A DNA stretch of 64,000 nt from JAYWXI01 sp036016955 (GTDB lineage: Bacteria; Bacteroidota; Bacteroidia; Flavobacteriales; Weeksellaceae): positions 67,209 through 131,208 of the forward strand of contig NZ_JAYWXI010000009.1 of NCBI RefSeq assembly GCF_036016955.1, in the 5' to 3' direction. Positions 8,614-16,944 of the stretch are shown piece after piece; the first letter of the stretch is position 1, and each line of letters opens with the position of its first letter. The translations under genes were made by a program, and so were the position numbers. The notes beneath the pieces are model-generated. The model was not told the origin of the DNA. It searched no databases and saw nothing but the letters and a program-made list of their open reading frames with translations.

Positions 8614-10857
8614 ATGAAATCAAGTTATTATAATATTTTTTTCAAAAAAGAGGATAAATTTATTGGATACAACACTGTGACAGATAAATATATAGTTCTT
8701 GAACCTCTCTTATATGAACTTTTTGAAGCTTCTATTTTTGAAAAAAACATAACCCAATTGAAAGATATACATGAAACATTTTATGATGTCCTATTTAAAA
8801 ATGGCTTCATCGTTTCAACTGATAAAAATGAGCTTGATGAAATAAAAAAGATAAGTGATTCAACTGATTTTAATGATGAATACTTTATGCTCACGATTAA
8901 TTCAACAATGAATTGCAATTTTAAATGTTGGTATTGTTACGAAACTCATATAAAAGACTCCAGATTAGATGAGATTGTGAGCAAAAAAATAATTTTATTT
9001 ATTAAAAATTTATTGGATAACAAAACAAAAATCAAAAATTTAAATATTCAATGGTTTGGAGGAGAACCTTTGCTATATTTTAATAAATCAATTCTTCCTA
9101 TTTTAGGAGAAATTGACTCTATTTGTAAAAAGAGGGAGGTGATTCTTTCTAATGGATTTACAACAAATGGGTTATTAATAACTCAAAAAATATTAAATGA
9201 TTGTAAGAAATATCTAGTTGATCATTTTCAGATTACTCTCGATGGGCATAGAGATAGACACAATAAGGTTAGAAATATATCAAAAACAAAGGGAAGTTAT
9301 GATGAAATAGTAGAGAATATAAAATTGTGCGTGAAAAATGAGTTTAATGTAACTGTAAGGATTAATATTTCAGAAGAAACAGTAAATGATTTATTACAAA
9401 TTATTAATGATTTTAAAGATTTGTCAAGTGTTGAAAAATCATATATAATATTCTCGTTTCATGAAGTTTGGCAAGAGGAAAAAGATCTAACTTTTGACAT
9501 ATCAAATTTCGTAGAGGAATTTAGAAATAATAAATTTAAATGTGTTTCTAAATCTGATAATTTAGCAGGAATCTATAATTCGTGTTATGCTGATAAAGCC
9601 AATCAGGCGGTAATAAATTATAATGGAGATGTATATAAGTGTACTGCTCGAGATTTTAAGAAAGAAGACAAAGAAGGCATCCTTAGTGATAGTGGCGAAA
9701 TTGTTTGGAATGAAAAATTAACAAAAAGACTTTATGAAACGAGATTCAAAAATAAACCATGTTTAGAGTGTAAAATATTACCTCTTTGCAATGGTGGTTG
9801 TTCTCAACATAGAATTGAAAATGAAAATAACGATTACTGTATGTTTAACTTTGATGAGAATCAAAAAATTGAAATTGTTAAAGAGCGTTTTAAATCTAAA
9901 TTGGAGCTAAGTCTGCCAACTGATCACGGAAATCCAATTATTAATAGTTTTTTAAATATACCATATCCAAATAATTCTGATAAGTCGAACGTTTTTTTTC
10001 AACAATCTTTAGAAAATCTTTTCAATGATAAAGTAAGGATTGAAAACAGGAATCTTGTAAATACTATAAACAATCATTACATCGATGGATTAATAGAGTT
10101 AAGAAATAATAACTTTGATAAACATCATGAAATTACAGATTATATTTTCACCATTCAAAAAGAAAGCCAATTTAATGAAGATGAAAAAAACGTAATAAGA
10201 CTTTTATCTTTACCTGCTATCGCTTATTATTATTATAAAATAAAAGATTATCATAAGGCAATAAATATAACTAATGAGTCAATATTGGTAGATGACCAAT
10301 TTTTAAATAGTTACCCATTTCTTTACTCACACAAAATACAACAACTACATAACTTAATTAGAGTCTTTTTTAAAAATAATAATATAGACGAAGCACTAAA
10401 ATTATGTAATGATGTCCTAAGTCATTTAGTTTTAGGGAAAAATGTTGAATATGAAGTTGGATTTTGGTCAAATGACATGCTAGCTTCTGATGAGCTAATT
10501 GGGATGACTTTTCAAATATTTGGAGAAGTTGTTTCCTACATCTTGAATTTTTCTAGAAATTCTACAGAAGAATTAGATTTTTATATGATTGCTTTCAGAG
10601 ATCTAATCAAAAGCAGTGATAAAGTCAACGATCGTTATAACATCATTAAAGAATTTTTAACAATTAAAACTGATATTGAAAATCATAAAAATGATTTATC
10701 TCGAATTCTTTGTTTGAAAAATGATATAACTAATTCTCAATTTTATTATATGATATTTCCACTTTTGAAATCATTGTTTTCAAGTATAGGCAAAAATTCG
10801 TTCATAGACAACAGGAGTGAATTTAATAGAATCCAACGCCAATACGCACTCAATTAA
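8614..10857 (+). CDS. Radical SAM/SPASM peptide maturase with TPR-like tail
   Basis: A 747-residue enzyme. Residues 1-80 look like a small precursor-binding (PqqD-like) domain. The radical SAM core starts at about 88 with the cluster motif CNFKCWYC (Cys101, 105, 108) and the GGEP motif (WFGGEPLL). A SPASM-type auxiliary-cluster region spans about 320-410, with CxxCKILPLCNGGC and a final cysteine in NDYC. The last 330 residues carry no catalytic motif and look like helical repeats, probably for partner binding. It should use SAM and iron-sulfur clusters to modify the precursor at 8368. It sits between precursor and exporter, 39 nt before the latter. Confidence 0.88.
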   Translation: MKSSYYNIFFKKEDKFIGYNTVTDKYIVLEPLLYELFEASIFEKNITQLKDIHETFYDVLFKNGFIVSTDKNELDEIKKISDSTDFNDEYFMLTINSTMNCNFKCWYCYETHIKDSRLDEIVSKKIILFIKNLLDNKTKIKNLNIQWFGGEPLLYFNKSILPILGEIDSICKKREVILSNGFTTNGLLITQKILNDCKKYLVDHFQITLDGHRDRHNKVRNISKTKGSYDEIVENIKLCVKNEFNVTVRINISEETVNDLLQIINDFKDLSSVEKSYIIFSFHEVWQEEKDLTFDISNFVEEFRNNKFKCVSKSDNLAGIYNSCYADKANQAVINYNGDVYKCTARDFKKEDKEGILSDSGEIVWNEKLTKRLYETRFKNKPCLECKILPLCNGGCSQHRIENENNDYCMFNFDENQKIEIVKERFKSKLELSLPTDHGNPIINSFLNIPYPNNSDKSNVFFQQSLENLFNDKVRIENRNLVNTINNHYIDGLIELRNNNFDKHHEITDYIFTIQKESQFNEDEKNVIRLLSLPAIAYYYYKIKDYHKAINITNESILVDDQFLNSYPFLYSHKIQQLHNLIRVFFKNNNIDEALKLCNDVLSHLVLGKNVEYEVGFWSNDMLASDELIGMTFQIFGEVVSYILNFSRNSTEELDFYMIAFRDLIKSSDKVNDRYNIIKEFLTIKTDIENHKNDLSRILCLKNDITNSQFYYMIFPLLKSLFSSIGKNSFIDNRSEFNRIQRQYALN

Positions 10858-10896
10858 CTTTTTTAATAATATAACATTTAGAAGTAAGATTTCCAA

Positions 10897-13098
10897 ATGA
10901 ATATAGTAGCCCAATATGATCAAATGGACTGTGGTCCAGCTTGCCTTGCGATGATATCTTCACATTATGGTAAAGAGTTCTCACTACAGTACCTTCGCGA
11001 TAAAAGTTTTATCAGTCGTCAAGGTGTTTCGCTATTAGGAATAAGCGAAGCCGCAGAAAAAATTGGGTTTAAACATTTTTCAACAAAACTTGAAATAATA
11101 GATTTCGAAAAAGAACTTTTACCTTGTATTTTACATTGGAACCAAAACCATTTTGTAGTTCTCTATAAAATATATAGAAATATTTTTACTGGAAAAAAAA
11201 CTTATAAAATTGCAGATCCGGGACATGGTTTCGTGTCTTTGAGTGAAGATAAGTTTAAAAAGTCTTGGTTGTCAGACGGTAAAAAAGGTGTTGCTCTTTT
11301 TTTAGAGGCTACAGATGATTTTTATAGTCAAATTCCATCGAAAGAAGGAAAGCTTCCTGTAAAATATTTGCTCAATTACCTGAAACCTTTTCAAAGCCAG
11401 ATGGGGTGGATGTTTTTTCTTCTCACCTTAGGAACAATTACAAGTTTAGCGTTTCCAATCCTTACCCAAAAACTGATTGATGAAGGCGTAAACAAAAAGA
11501 ATTTTTCAATAATTACTTATATCTTATTAGCGCAGTTAGCATTTTTCTTTGGAAATATTATTATCAACATTTTCCGAAACTGGATGATGCTTGTTGTTGG
11601 AACAAAAATAAATATCCAAATAATTTCTGATTTTTTAAAAAAAATCTTGAAGCTTCCAATTAAATTTTTTGATACTAAGTTAATGGGAGATTTTAACCAG
11701 CGTATTCAGGATCATGAGAGAATTGAAAATTTTCTTACCTCGCAAAGTTTGTTAACACTATTTTCAATCATAACTTTTACAGCCTTTTTTGCCGTTCTTT
11801 GGCATTACGATGTCAGAATTTTAGCTGTCTATATGCTACTTACCTTAATTTCTATATTATGGTCTTTATACTGGATGAAAAAAAGAAAAATCTTAGATTA
11901 TTTCAGATTCCAACAAAGAAGCGAAAATCAAGAATCCATTTACGAAATTATCAATGGGGTTTCAGAAATGAAGCTCAACCAATTTGAAGATTTTAAACGT
12001 AAAGAATGGGAACAAATTCAGCAAAAGCTTTTTAAAATCAATATTCGTATCCTCAAATTGGATCAAGTCCAACTTTCAGGATTTGAATTTATTAATCAGC
12101 TCAAAAATATTCTTGTAACTTTTCTTTCTGCTTATTTTGTAATAAAGGGACATATGACTTTGGGAGCGCTTTTAAGTGTCTCATATATCATTGGACAAAT
12201 GAATTCGCCGGTGAGCCAGCTTATAAATTTCTTTCGCTCATTACAGGATGCAAAATTGAGTTTAGCAAGGCTAAACGAAGTACAAGATAACCCTGAAGAA
12301 GAACAGGAAAGCCAAGTTCCATTAATTAGTAAAAAATATACAGAACAAAATGGTATAGAAAAGGGAATCTATTTCAAAAATGTTTCATTTCAATATGAAG
12401 GGCCAAAATCTCCGTATGTTTTAAAAAATATTAATTTATTTATTCCTGAAGGAAAAGTTACAGCAATTGTCGGGGCAAGCGGTAGTGGGAAAACAACATT
12501 GATGAAAATGCTGCTGAAATTTTATGAACCAGTAAAGGGTGAAATAAAATTTAATCATCTCAATCTAAATGAAGTTTCTCCAACAGATCTTAGAAAGAAT
12601 TGTGGTGTAGTAATGCAGGATGGTTTTATTTTTTCAGATACAATTGAGAGAAATATTGCAACAAGCGATGAAAATATTAACTACGAAAAACTAAATAAAG
12701 CATTAGATACCGCAAATATTAAGTCTTTTGTAGAAGAACTTCCGTTAGGATTAAACACAAAAATTGGAGCATCCGGAAATGGTATTTCAGGTGGACAAAA
12801 GCAAAGAATTCTTATCGCAAGAGCGGTCTATAAGAACCCTCATTTTATTTTATTTGATGAAGCAACTTCTGCTTTGGATGCAGAAAATGAGAAAATTATT
12901 CACGACAATCTGCAGTCTTTCTTTAAAGGAAAAACGGTAATAATTGTTGCGCACAGACTTTCTACCGTGAAAAATGCTGACCAAATTATTGTACTGAAAA
13001 ATGGTGAAATTGTGGAACAAGGCAATCACCATGAATTGGTAAGCAAAAAAGCAGATTATTTTAATCTGGTTAAAAATCAATTGGAACTAGGAAATTAA
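10897..13098 (+). CDS. C39 peptidase-containing ABC exporter (PCAT)
   Basis: A 733-residue inner-membrane exporter that cleaves the double-glycine leader and pumps the peptide. An N-terminal C39 peptidase (about 1-140) has the catalytic cysteine in MDCGPACLAM (Cys12), histidine in NQNHFVVLY and aspartate in IADPG. The transmembrane domain spans about 165-450. The ATPase (about 485-730) has Walker A GASGSGKTT, signature ISGGQKQR, Walker B FILFDEATSALD and the H-loop IIVAHRLST. Length is normal for the family. No HlyD-type adaptor gene is present beside it. Substrate assignment to the 8368 precursor rests on the LRGG site and adjacency. Confidence 0.92.
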   Translation: MNIVAQYDQMDCGPACLAMISSHYGKEFSLQYLRDKSFISRQGVSLLGISEAAEKIGFKHFSTKLEIIDFEKELLPCILHWNQNHFVVLYKIYRNIFTGKKTYKIADPGHGFVSLSEDKFKKSWLSDGKKGVALFLEATDDFYSQIPSKEGKLPVKYLLNYLKPFQSQMGWMFFLLTLGTITSLAFPILTQKLIDEGVNKKNFSIITYILLAQLAFFFGNIIINIFRNWMMLVVGTKINIQIISDFLKKILKLPIKFFDTKLMGDFNQRIQDHERIENFLTSQSLLTLFSIITFTAFFAVLWHYDVRILAVYMLLTLISILWSLYWMKKRKILDYFRFQQRSENQESIYEIINGVSEMKLNQFEDFKRKEWEQIQQKLFKINIRILKLDQVQLSGFEFINQLKNILVTFLSAYFVIKGHMTLGALLSVSYIIGQMNSPVSQLINFFRSLQDAKLSLARLNEVQDNPEEEQESQVPLISKKYTEQNGIEKGIYFKNVSFQYEGPKSPYVLKNINLFIPEGKVTAIVGASGSGKTTLMKMLLKFYEPVKGEIKFNHLNLNEVSPTDLRKNCGVVMQDGFIFSDTIERNIATSDENINYEKLNKALDTANIKSFVEELPLGLNTKIGASGNGISGGQKQRILIARAVYKNPHFILFDEATSALDAENEKIIHDNLQSFFKGKTVIIVAHRLSTVKNADQIIVLKNGEIVEQGNHHELVSKKADYFNLVKNQLELGN

Positions 13099-13109
13099 TT
13101 AAATAATAT

Positions 13110-13379
13110 ATGAAAAGTATCTTAATAGGTTATGACTTAAATTCAACAGGTCAGAATTACGAAAGTCTTATTGAAGCAATAAAAGAATTTGGTATATGGT
13201 GGCATTGTTTAGATAGCACGTGGATAATAAAAACAAGTTTAACACCAGAGCAAATTAGAGATAAACTATTGTTAAAAATAGATGCAAATGATGAACTGTT
13301 GGTAGTAGAGCTCGTAAGAAATGCTGCTTGGTATGGCTTTAACAAGGAATGTTCGGATTGGTTACAGAATAATTTATAA
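13110..13379 (+). CDS. Small Cas2/VapD-fold-like protein ('SinR family' type)
   Basis: An 89-residue protein starting MKSILIGYDLNSTGQNYESL, with WWHCLDSTWIIKT in the middle. The pattern (strand ending YDL, helix, strand with a Trp-rich turn, NDELLVVEL strand) matches a small ferredoxin-like family often labelled SinR family and resembling the Cas2/VapD fold. It is unrelated to the Bacillus regulator SinR. It starts 11 nt after the exporter stop and 2 nt before the next gene, so it is transcribed with them. Members are found widely in mobile regions. Whether it has nuclease activity is not known to me. Confidence 0.65.
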   Translation: MKSILIGYDLNSTGQNYESLIEAIKEFGIWWHCLDSTWIIKTSLTPEQIRDKLLLKIDANDELLVVELVRNAAWYGFNKECSDWLQNNL

Positions 13380-13381
13380 AT

Positions 13382-13687
13382 ATGAGTTACAGATACAGAA
13401 AGCCCACAAATGTTTTAAGTCCAAGAGATGCAGTTTCAAAAGTAGATTTACTTTTTGATAATGGAATATATAGTGTTGCCAAATTAATGTGGTATGGTGA
13501 AGAAAAATTGGGAATCAGATGGAATATAGGGTTGCGAGAATGGGATGATCCTGCCAAAGCATCGGGGGCTAAAGAATGTCTTGGAGTTCCAACTTCTAGG
13601 AGCCATCCCACTTGGTTTATATTACCTGATGATTTTGCTGATGCAACATCTGATATTTTAAAAGTGCTTCAAAAAATTGATAAATGA
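13382..13687 (+). CDS. Conserved small protein, unknown function
   Basis: A 101-residue soluble protein that I do not recognise. Readable parts are YRKPTNVLSPRDAVSKVDLL, a strand pair ending GIRWNIGLREWDDP, and PTSRSHPTWFILPDD. It has no signal peptide or membrane helix. It begins 2 nt after the Cas2-like gene, and its stop overlaps the next start by 4 bases (ATGA), so the three are translationally coupled. A shared function with its two neighbours is likely but not identified. Confidence 0.6.
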   Translation: MSYRYRKPTNVLSPRDAVSKVDLLFDNGIYSVAKLMWYGEEKLGIRWNIGLREWDDPAKASGAKECLGVPTSRSHPTWFILPDDFADATSDILKVLQKIDK

Positions 13688-14166
13688 TTGATAATCTTCT
13701 TAAATACATAAAATCAGACCTATCGACCAATGGTTTGATGAAACGATACTTTCATTATGGGTATTGGGGATTAAATATTTTTGCTTATGCATCATTAGTA
13801 GTAATAATTTATTTCTTGTATAACCAGAATTTTTGCTGCTATTGGCTATCATTGCTTTTATCCCTTCTATTAATTGTATATTTTAGAATAACCTTAGAGA
13901 AAAAATTATCAAAAAAAATTGGGATATTAGAAGATAGTTTTAGATCTTATTTTATAAAAAAATTATCTAATTATCTTGAAAATAAAAACTTACAGAATCA
14001 TAAAGAAGAACTTGTTGGTGTGATTAATGAAAGGATGATTGAGCTTAGAGATAAATTTATTTATTCAACTGGTATACTTTCAGCTTTATTTTTGATATTA
14101 TTTTCGGTGATATATACCCATATCTACGAGAAATTTGTTGATGGAAATATAAATTATTTTTTTTGA
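13684..14166 (+). CDS. Small membrane protein, frame broken at a T8 run
   Basis: The open frame encodes 160 residues with membrane segments at about 21-65 (two close helices) and 121-145, and a charged middle region. It ends NYFF just as the message enters eight T (14157-14164). One extra T at this run would continue the frame through LISLGFIVLILLLYQLVMLY, a further membrane helix, to a stop at 14268-14270, adding about 37 residues. The continuation looks real, so this is a homopolymer frameshift, a sequencing indel or a slippage site. The start overlaps the upstream stop by 4 bases. Function is unknown. Confidence 0.6.
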   Translation: MIDNLLKYIKSDLSTNGLMKRYFHYGYWGLNIFAYASLVVIIYFLYNQNFCCYWLSLLLSLLLIVYFRITLEKKLSKKIGILEDSFRSYFIKKLSNYLENKNLQNHKEELVGVINERMIELRDKFIYSTGILSALFLILFSVIYTHIYEKFVDGNINYFF

Positions 14167-14309
14167 TTTCACTGGGTTTTATTGTGTTAATCCTTCTATT
14201 ATACCAGCTGGTGATGTTATATAGAGAACTACATGAATACTTGTTTACAAGTAATATGCAAAAGGATTAATGAATGAAGTTATCTTACAAGATAAATTGA
14301 ACAGCGCCC

Positions 14310-14354
14310 GTCCTAATTTATAAATCACGACCTATAATGCTTGTAAATTAGGAC
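14310..14354. repeat. Second copy of the GTCCTAATTTATAAAT repeat
   Basis: GTCCTAATTTATAAAT (14310-14325) and TAAATTAGGAC (14344-14354) are the two halves of the 5749 palindrome, separated here by 18 nt. The two sites lie 8.6 kb apart and enclose the whole peptide cluster with its downstream small genes. Confidence 0.55.
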
Positions 14355-14392
14355 AAATCAACAATATTTTTGCTTTGCTTATCGAAAAACCA

Positions 14393-14620
14393 ATGCAGGA
14401 ATATTTTGAAAATATAATCGAAACGCTTCAGGAAAATATCCGGGAATTATCCATGGAGATTGATAATCCAATTGTATTTTCCGAGTTGGCCATCAAATTG
14501 AGTTTGGAACCCCTTTCTGAGCTTAAGAAATATGTTCTCGAACACCCATTCCAAAATATTGAAGATGAGATTTGGTTTTTCAAAAATATTGGCTATAGAC
14601 TAGCAAACATAAAATTTTAA
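14393..14620 (+). pseudogene. rteC: Truncated RteC-like regulator
   Basis: About 75 residues from MQEYF to NIKF match the start of RteC, the regulator of Bacteroidota conjugative transposon excision. It shows ENIIETLQENIRELSMEIDN, LSELKKYVLEHPF and a DEIWFFKNI segment. Full RteC is near 280 residues, so about three quarters is missing and the frame ends just before the transposase region. ATG at 14393 is a better start than the upstream TTG at 14375. It is a decayed fossil of a conjugative-transposon control gene. The truncation probably came with the nearby IS insertion. Confidence 0.65.
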
Positions 14621-14650
14621 TACCTTTTTAGTTGTTGTTTGCTGTTGTAA

Positions 14651-14702
14651 AAATAAAAAAATGGGGGTAACTTTTAGACGAAGTCGTTAAAAAAGTTATC
14701 CC
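14651..14702 (-). terminator. Terminator of the transposase gene
   Basis: On the minus strand: GGGATAACTTTT, a loop, AAAAGTTACCCCC, then a T-rich run, starting directly at the transposase stop. It may also lie within the IS end. Confidence 0.6.
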
Positions 14703-15319
14703 TATTTTTTTATCAGCTTCCATAACTCCTTTTCCATTTCTTTTGGTTCCTTTCTCCATCTCCACTCGCATTCTTTTAAGTGAAGATTAAAGGTGGATTT
14801 TACACCATTAAACTTTGCTAATCTTCGCTTCGTAAAGCTCCAAAAACTTTCTATCCCGTTAATATGAACACCGTTCTGATTTGAAAAACTTTTGCTCTTA
14901 TCAATCCTAAAATGCTTCTCATAACCCATATCCAAAAGTCCGCTGTAACCTCGCCAGACATCCGTAAACACTATACTTTCCAACGAAACCTTTCCTCGAA
15001 TAATCTTTCTCAAGGTTTCACTTTTCGCATTGGGAATTAGTTCCGTATAAACTCTACCGTCTCGTTCAAAAACACCAAAAACAGGTTGCTTCCAGGTTCC
15101 TCTTCCTCGTTTCTGTGGCATATTGATCCCTCTTAATCTTTTCGATCCAAAATAGGCTTCGTCCAATTCAACTTCTCCAAAAAACAAACTTAAATCTTCC
15201 TGTTGCTTCTCAAAAATCACTTCCCGAAAAATCCTAAAATACCGGTTGATGGTATTTCTATTAAGTTCTAAAATTTCTGCGGTTTTTGTAGCATCAATAT
15301 CGCTACAAAAACACTTCAT
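14702..15319 (-). CDS. IS1595-type (ISXO2-like) transposase, N-terminus frameshifted
   Basis: A 205-residue DDE-type transposase. The catalytic residues fit the IS1595/ISXO2 group: Asp in EVELDEAYFG, Asp in VFTDVWRGY, and the His-Asn motif HINGIESFW. The helix pair ATKTAEILELNRNTINRYF is the HTH. An upstream reading from ATG at 15360 (MNRSKISDYKIKK) joins this frame only after a -1 shift at seven A (15322-15328, plus strand T7). The expected N-terminus is therefore separated by one base: frameshift mutation, sequencing error or slippage. Clean terminal inverted repeats were not found, so the IS ends are left undefined. Confidence 0.8.
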   Translation of the reverse strand: MKCFCSDIDATKTAEILELNRNTINRYFRIFREVIFEKQQEDLSLFFGEVELDEAYFGSKRLRGINMPQKRGRGTWKQPVFGVFERDGRVYTELIPNAKSETLRKIIRGKVSLESIVFTDVWRGYSGLLDMGYEKHFRIDKSKSFSNQNGVHINGIESFWSFTKRRLAKFNGVKSTFNLHLKECEWRWRKEPKEMEKELWKLIKK

Positions 15320-15526
15320 TATTTTTTTATTTTATAATCGCTGATTTTACTCCTATTCATAAGACTTGGCAACAAATTTAATCATCGTTTCCTAGTCTTA
15401 AGCCATTTTTAATATTACTTTTTAGGGTTTTTTGTTCAAAAAAATCATTCACAACTTCGGTTGTGCTTGTGAAAAAATATAACAAATAAGGCTAAACTTT
15501 GTCGCTCTAATTAAATTTTAATCATT

Positions 15527-15796
15527 ATGGCACTCGAAGTTTTAACCAAGGAAGATCTTCAGGAATTCAAAACAGAATTATTAGAAGACATTAAAAATCT
15601 ATTTCACATCAGAACCACAGAACAGAAATTGTGGCTAAAATCTTCAGAAGTCAAAGAACTTTTCAAATGCTCATCCGGGACATTGCAAACCTTACGCATC
15701 AACGGCACCTTGCGCTACTCCCGAATTGGTGGAACACTATACTACAACTACCAAGACATAGAAAAACTCCTAAATTCTCCTTCCAAACCGACCTAG
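15527..15796 (+). CDS. HTH_17/excisionase-like DNA-binding protein
   Basis: An 89-residue protein with a charged N-terminal helix (1-35) and a MerR/excisionase-like winged HTH (40-85: WLKSSEVKELFKCSSGTLQ, then NGTLRYSRIGGTLYYNYQDI). This type lies beside replication genes in Bacteroidota integrative elements and is thought to control replication or excision. It is followed by a 109-nt inverted repeat and then the replication-like gene. The role is inferred from fold and context. Confidence 0.75.
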   Translation: MALEVLTKEDLQEFKTELLEDIKNLFHIRTTEQKLWLKSSEVKELFKCSSGTLQTLRINGTLRYSRIGGTLYYNYQDIEKLLNSPSKPT

Positions 15797-15798
15797 GA

Positions 15799-15907
15799 GT
15801 TATTTGTGTGAAGAAAATTTTTGAAACTTCCGTTAAGAAATTCTCCCTGTTTGAGCGAAGCGAGTTTGGAGGATTTTAGGAAGTTTTGAAAATTTTTAGC
15901 AAATAAC
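15799..15907. repeat. Long imperfect inverted repeat between HTH and replication-like gene
   Basis: Outer arms GTTATTTG (15799-15806) and CAAATAAC (15900-15907) continue as AAAATTTTTGAAACTTCC against GGAAGTTTTGAAAATTTTT. An inner CTCC/GGAG pair encloses TGTTTGAGCGAAGCGAGTTT, a motif frequent between Chryseobacterium genes. The RNA would fold into a long hairpin. It may be a control element or a mobile palindrome. Confidence 0.6.
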
Positions 15908-15982
15908 TTCAGTCTTGAACTTTTGGTTCTTTTGGTTCAAGCCAAAAGAACAAGAAAAAAATCATTTATCACTCATAAAAAA

Positions 15983-16942
15983 ATGAACTATATCCGTCAC
16001 CTCACAGGCTTCTACGACCGTATTCAGGAAGATAACCGACTGAACCCGACACATATCAGTCTGTATCTTGCTCTTTTTAAGTTCTGGAACCTCAACCATT
16101 TTCAGAATCCTATAAGTATTTCTCGAACCGAAATGATGAGGTTAAGCAAGATTTCAGCCTTAGGCACTTATCACAAATGCATAAAGCAGCTGCAGGAATA
16201 TGGCTATATAGAATACCTGCCGTCATTCAATCCCTATAAGGGCAGCTTGGTCAACCTTTACAATTTTGAAAATTTAGAAGTTCAAAGGATAAACAGCAAG
16301 CATATCAAAAAACAGACAGGTAGTGAACAAGCATTGAACAGCCCTCGTATCAAAATCGAAACAGGCATTGAACAAGCATTGATACCTTCTATAAACAATA
16401 CAAACATATTAAACAATAAACAGATTGTAACCACCCAAAATGTCATTGCAAAAACCAATGCTGTCACGCTGAGCGAAGTCGAAGCGCAAAACTATAGACT
16501 GTATAAATATCAAAAAGAATCTCAAAAAGAAAAATTGCGCGAAAAGAAAAGCGATGTCATTGTGATCAGTAATGAAGAATCATTTTTGCGGTGTCACCCT
16601 GAGCCTGTCGAAGGGCAAACGATCCAGCCGAAATCAAATATTTGTGAACCGTCCGACTCAAAAATCCCTCCGGAATTTCCAGAAGTCCAAATGTATTTTG
16701 CCGAAAAAGAAGCACCGGCAGAAGAAGCCGAAAAATTTTACAACCATTACGAAAGCAATGGTTGGCTAGTTGGCGAAAAATCCAAAATGAAAAACTGGCA
16801 GGCAGCCGCTCGAAACTGGCTCCTGAACTCTAAAAAATTCAACACACCAAATGTCAGCCTGAGCGGAGTCGAAGGCAGCCGTTATCAGAAATCAAATCAC
16901 CTCACCGCCACCACTAACAAATCCTACCAGGAAAAACTATAA
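15983..16942 (+). CDS. Replication-initiation-like protein of the element
   Basis: Starting at ATG 15983 it is 319 residues. The first 105 are a winged-helix domain (YIRHLTGFYDRIQEDNRLNP, SRTEMMRLSKISALGTYHKC, then QEYGYIEYLPSFNPYKGS) seen in Bacteroidota element proteins next to DnaC-like ATPases. The C-terminal part (about 225-290) holds FYNHYESNGWLVGEKSKMKN WQAAARNWL, a DnaD-like tail. The middle is low in conservation and includes three in-frame segments (LSEVEAQ, PEPVEGQ, LSGVEGS) that are translations of a dispersed TGAGC...GTCGAAG repeat. The gene precedes the ATPase at 17050 by 107 nt. A role in element replication is inferred. Confidence 0.7.
   Translation: MNYIRHLTGFYDRIQEDNRLNPTHISLYLALFKFWNLNHFQNPISISRTEMMRLSKISALGTYHKCIKQLQEYGYIEYLPSFNPYKGSLVNLYNFENLEVQRINSKHIKKQTGSEQALNSPRIKIETGIEQALIPSINNTNILNNKQIVTTQNVIAKTNAVTLSEVEAQNYRLYKYQKESQKEKLREKKSDVIVISNEESFLRCHPEPVEGQTIQPKSNICEPSDSKIPPEFPEVQMYFAEKEAPAEEAEKFYNHYESNGWLVGEKSKMKNWQAAARNWLLNSKKFNTPNVSLSGVEGSRYQKSNHLTATTNKSYQEKL
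16462..16875. repeat. Three in-gene copies of a GTCACnCTGAGC...TCGAAG repeat
   Basis: Copies at 16462-16486, 16592-16615 and 16852-16875, with a fourth outside genes at 23567-23590. Shared form: TGTCA, C-rich step, TGAGC, 3-5 nt, GTCGAAG. This is a REP-like dispersed element of Flavobacteriia. Here three copies are translated in frame by the replication-like gene. Confidence 0.65.
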
Positions 16943-16944
16943 AA

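Noticed and set aside
14660..15530. Full IS with defined ends
   Set aside because: The right-hand GGGGGTAACTTTT has no matching inverted copy upstream of the transposase, so the ends cannot be set.
16462..16875. CRISPR array
   Set aside because: Repeats are short, irregularly spaced and inside a coding frame; no spacers or cas genes.
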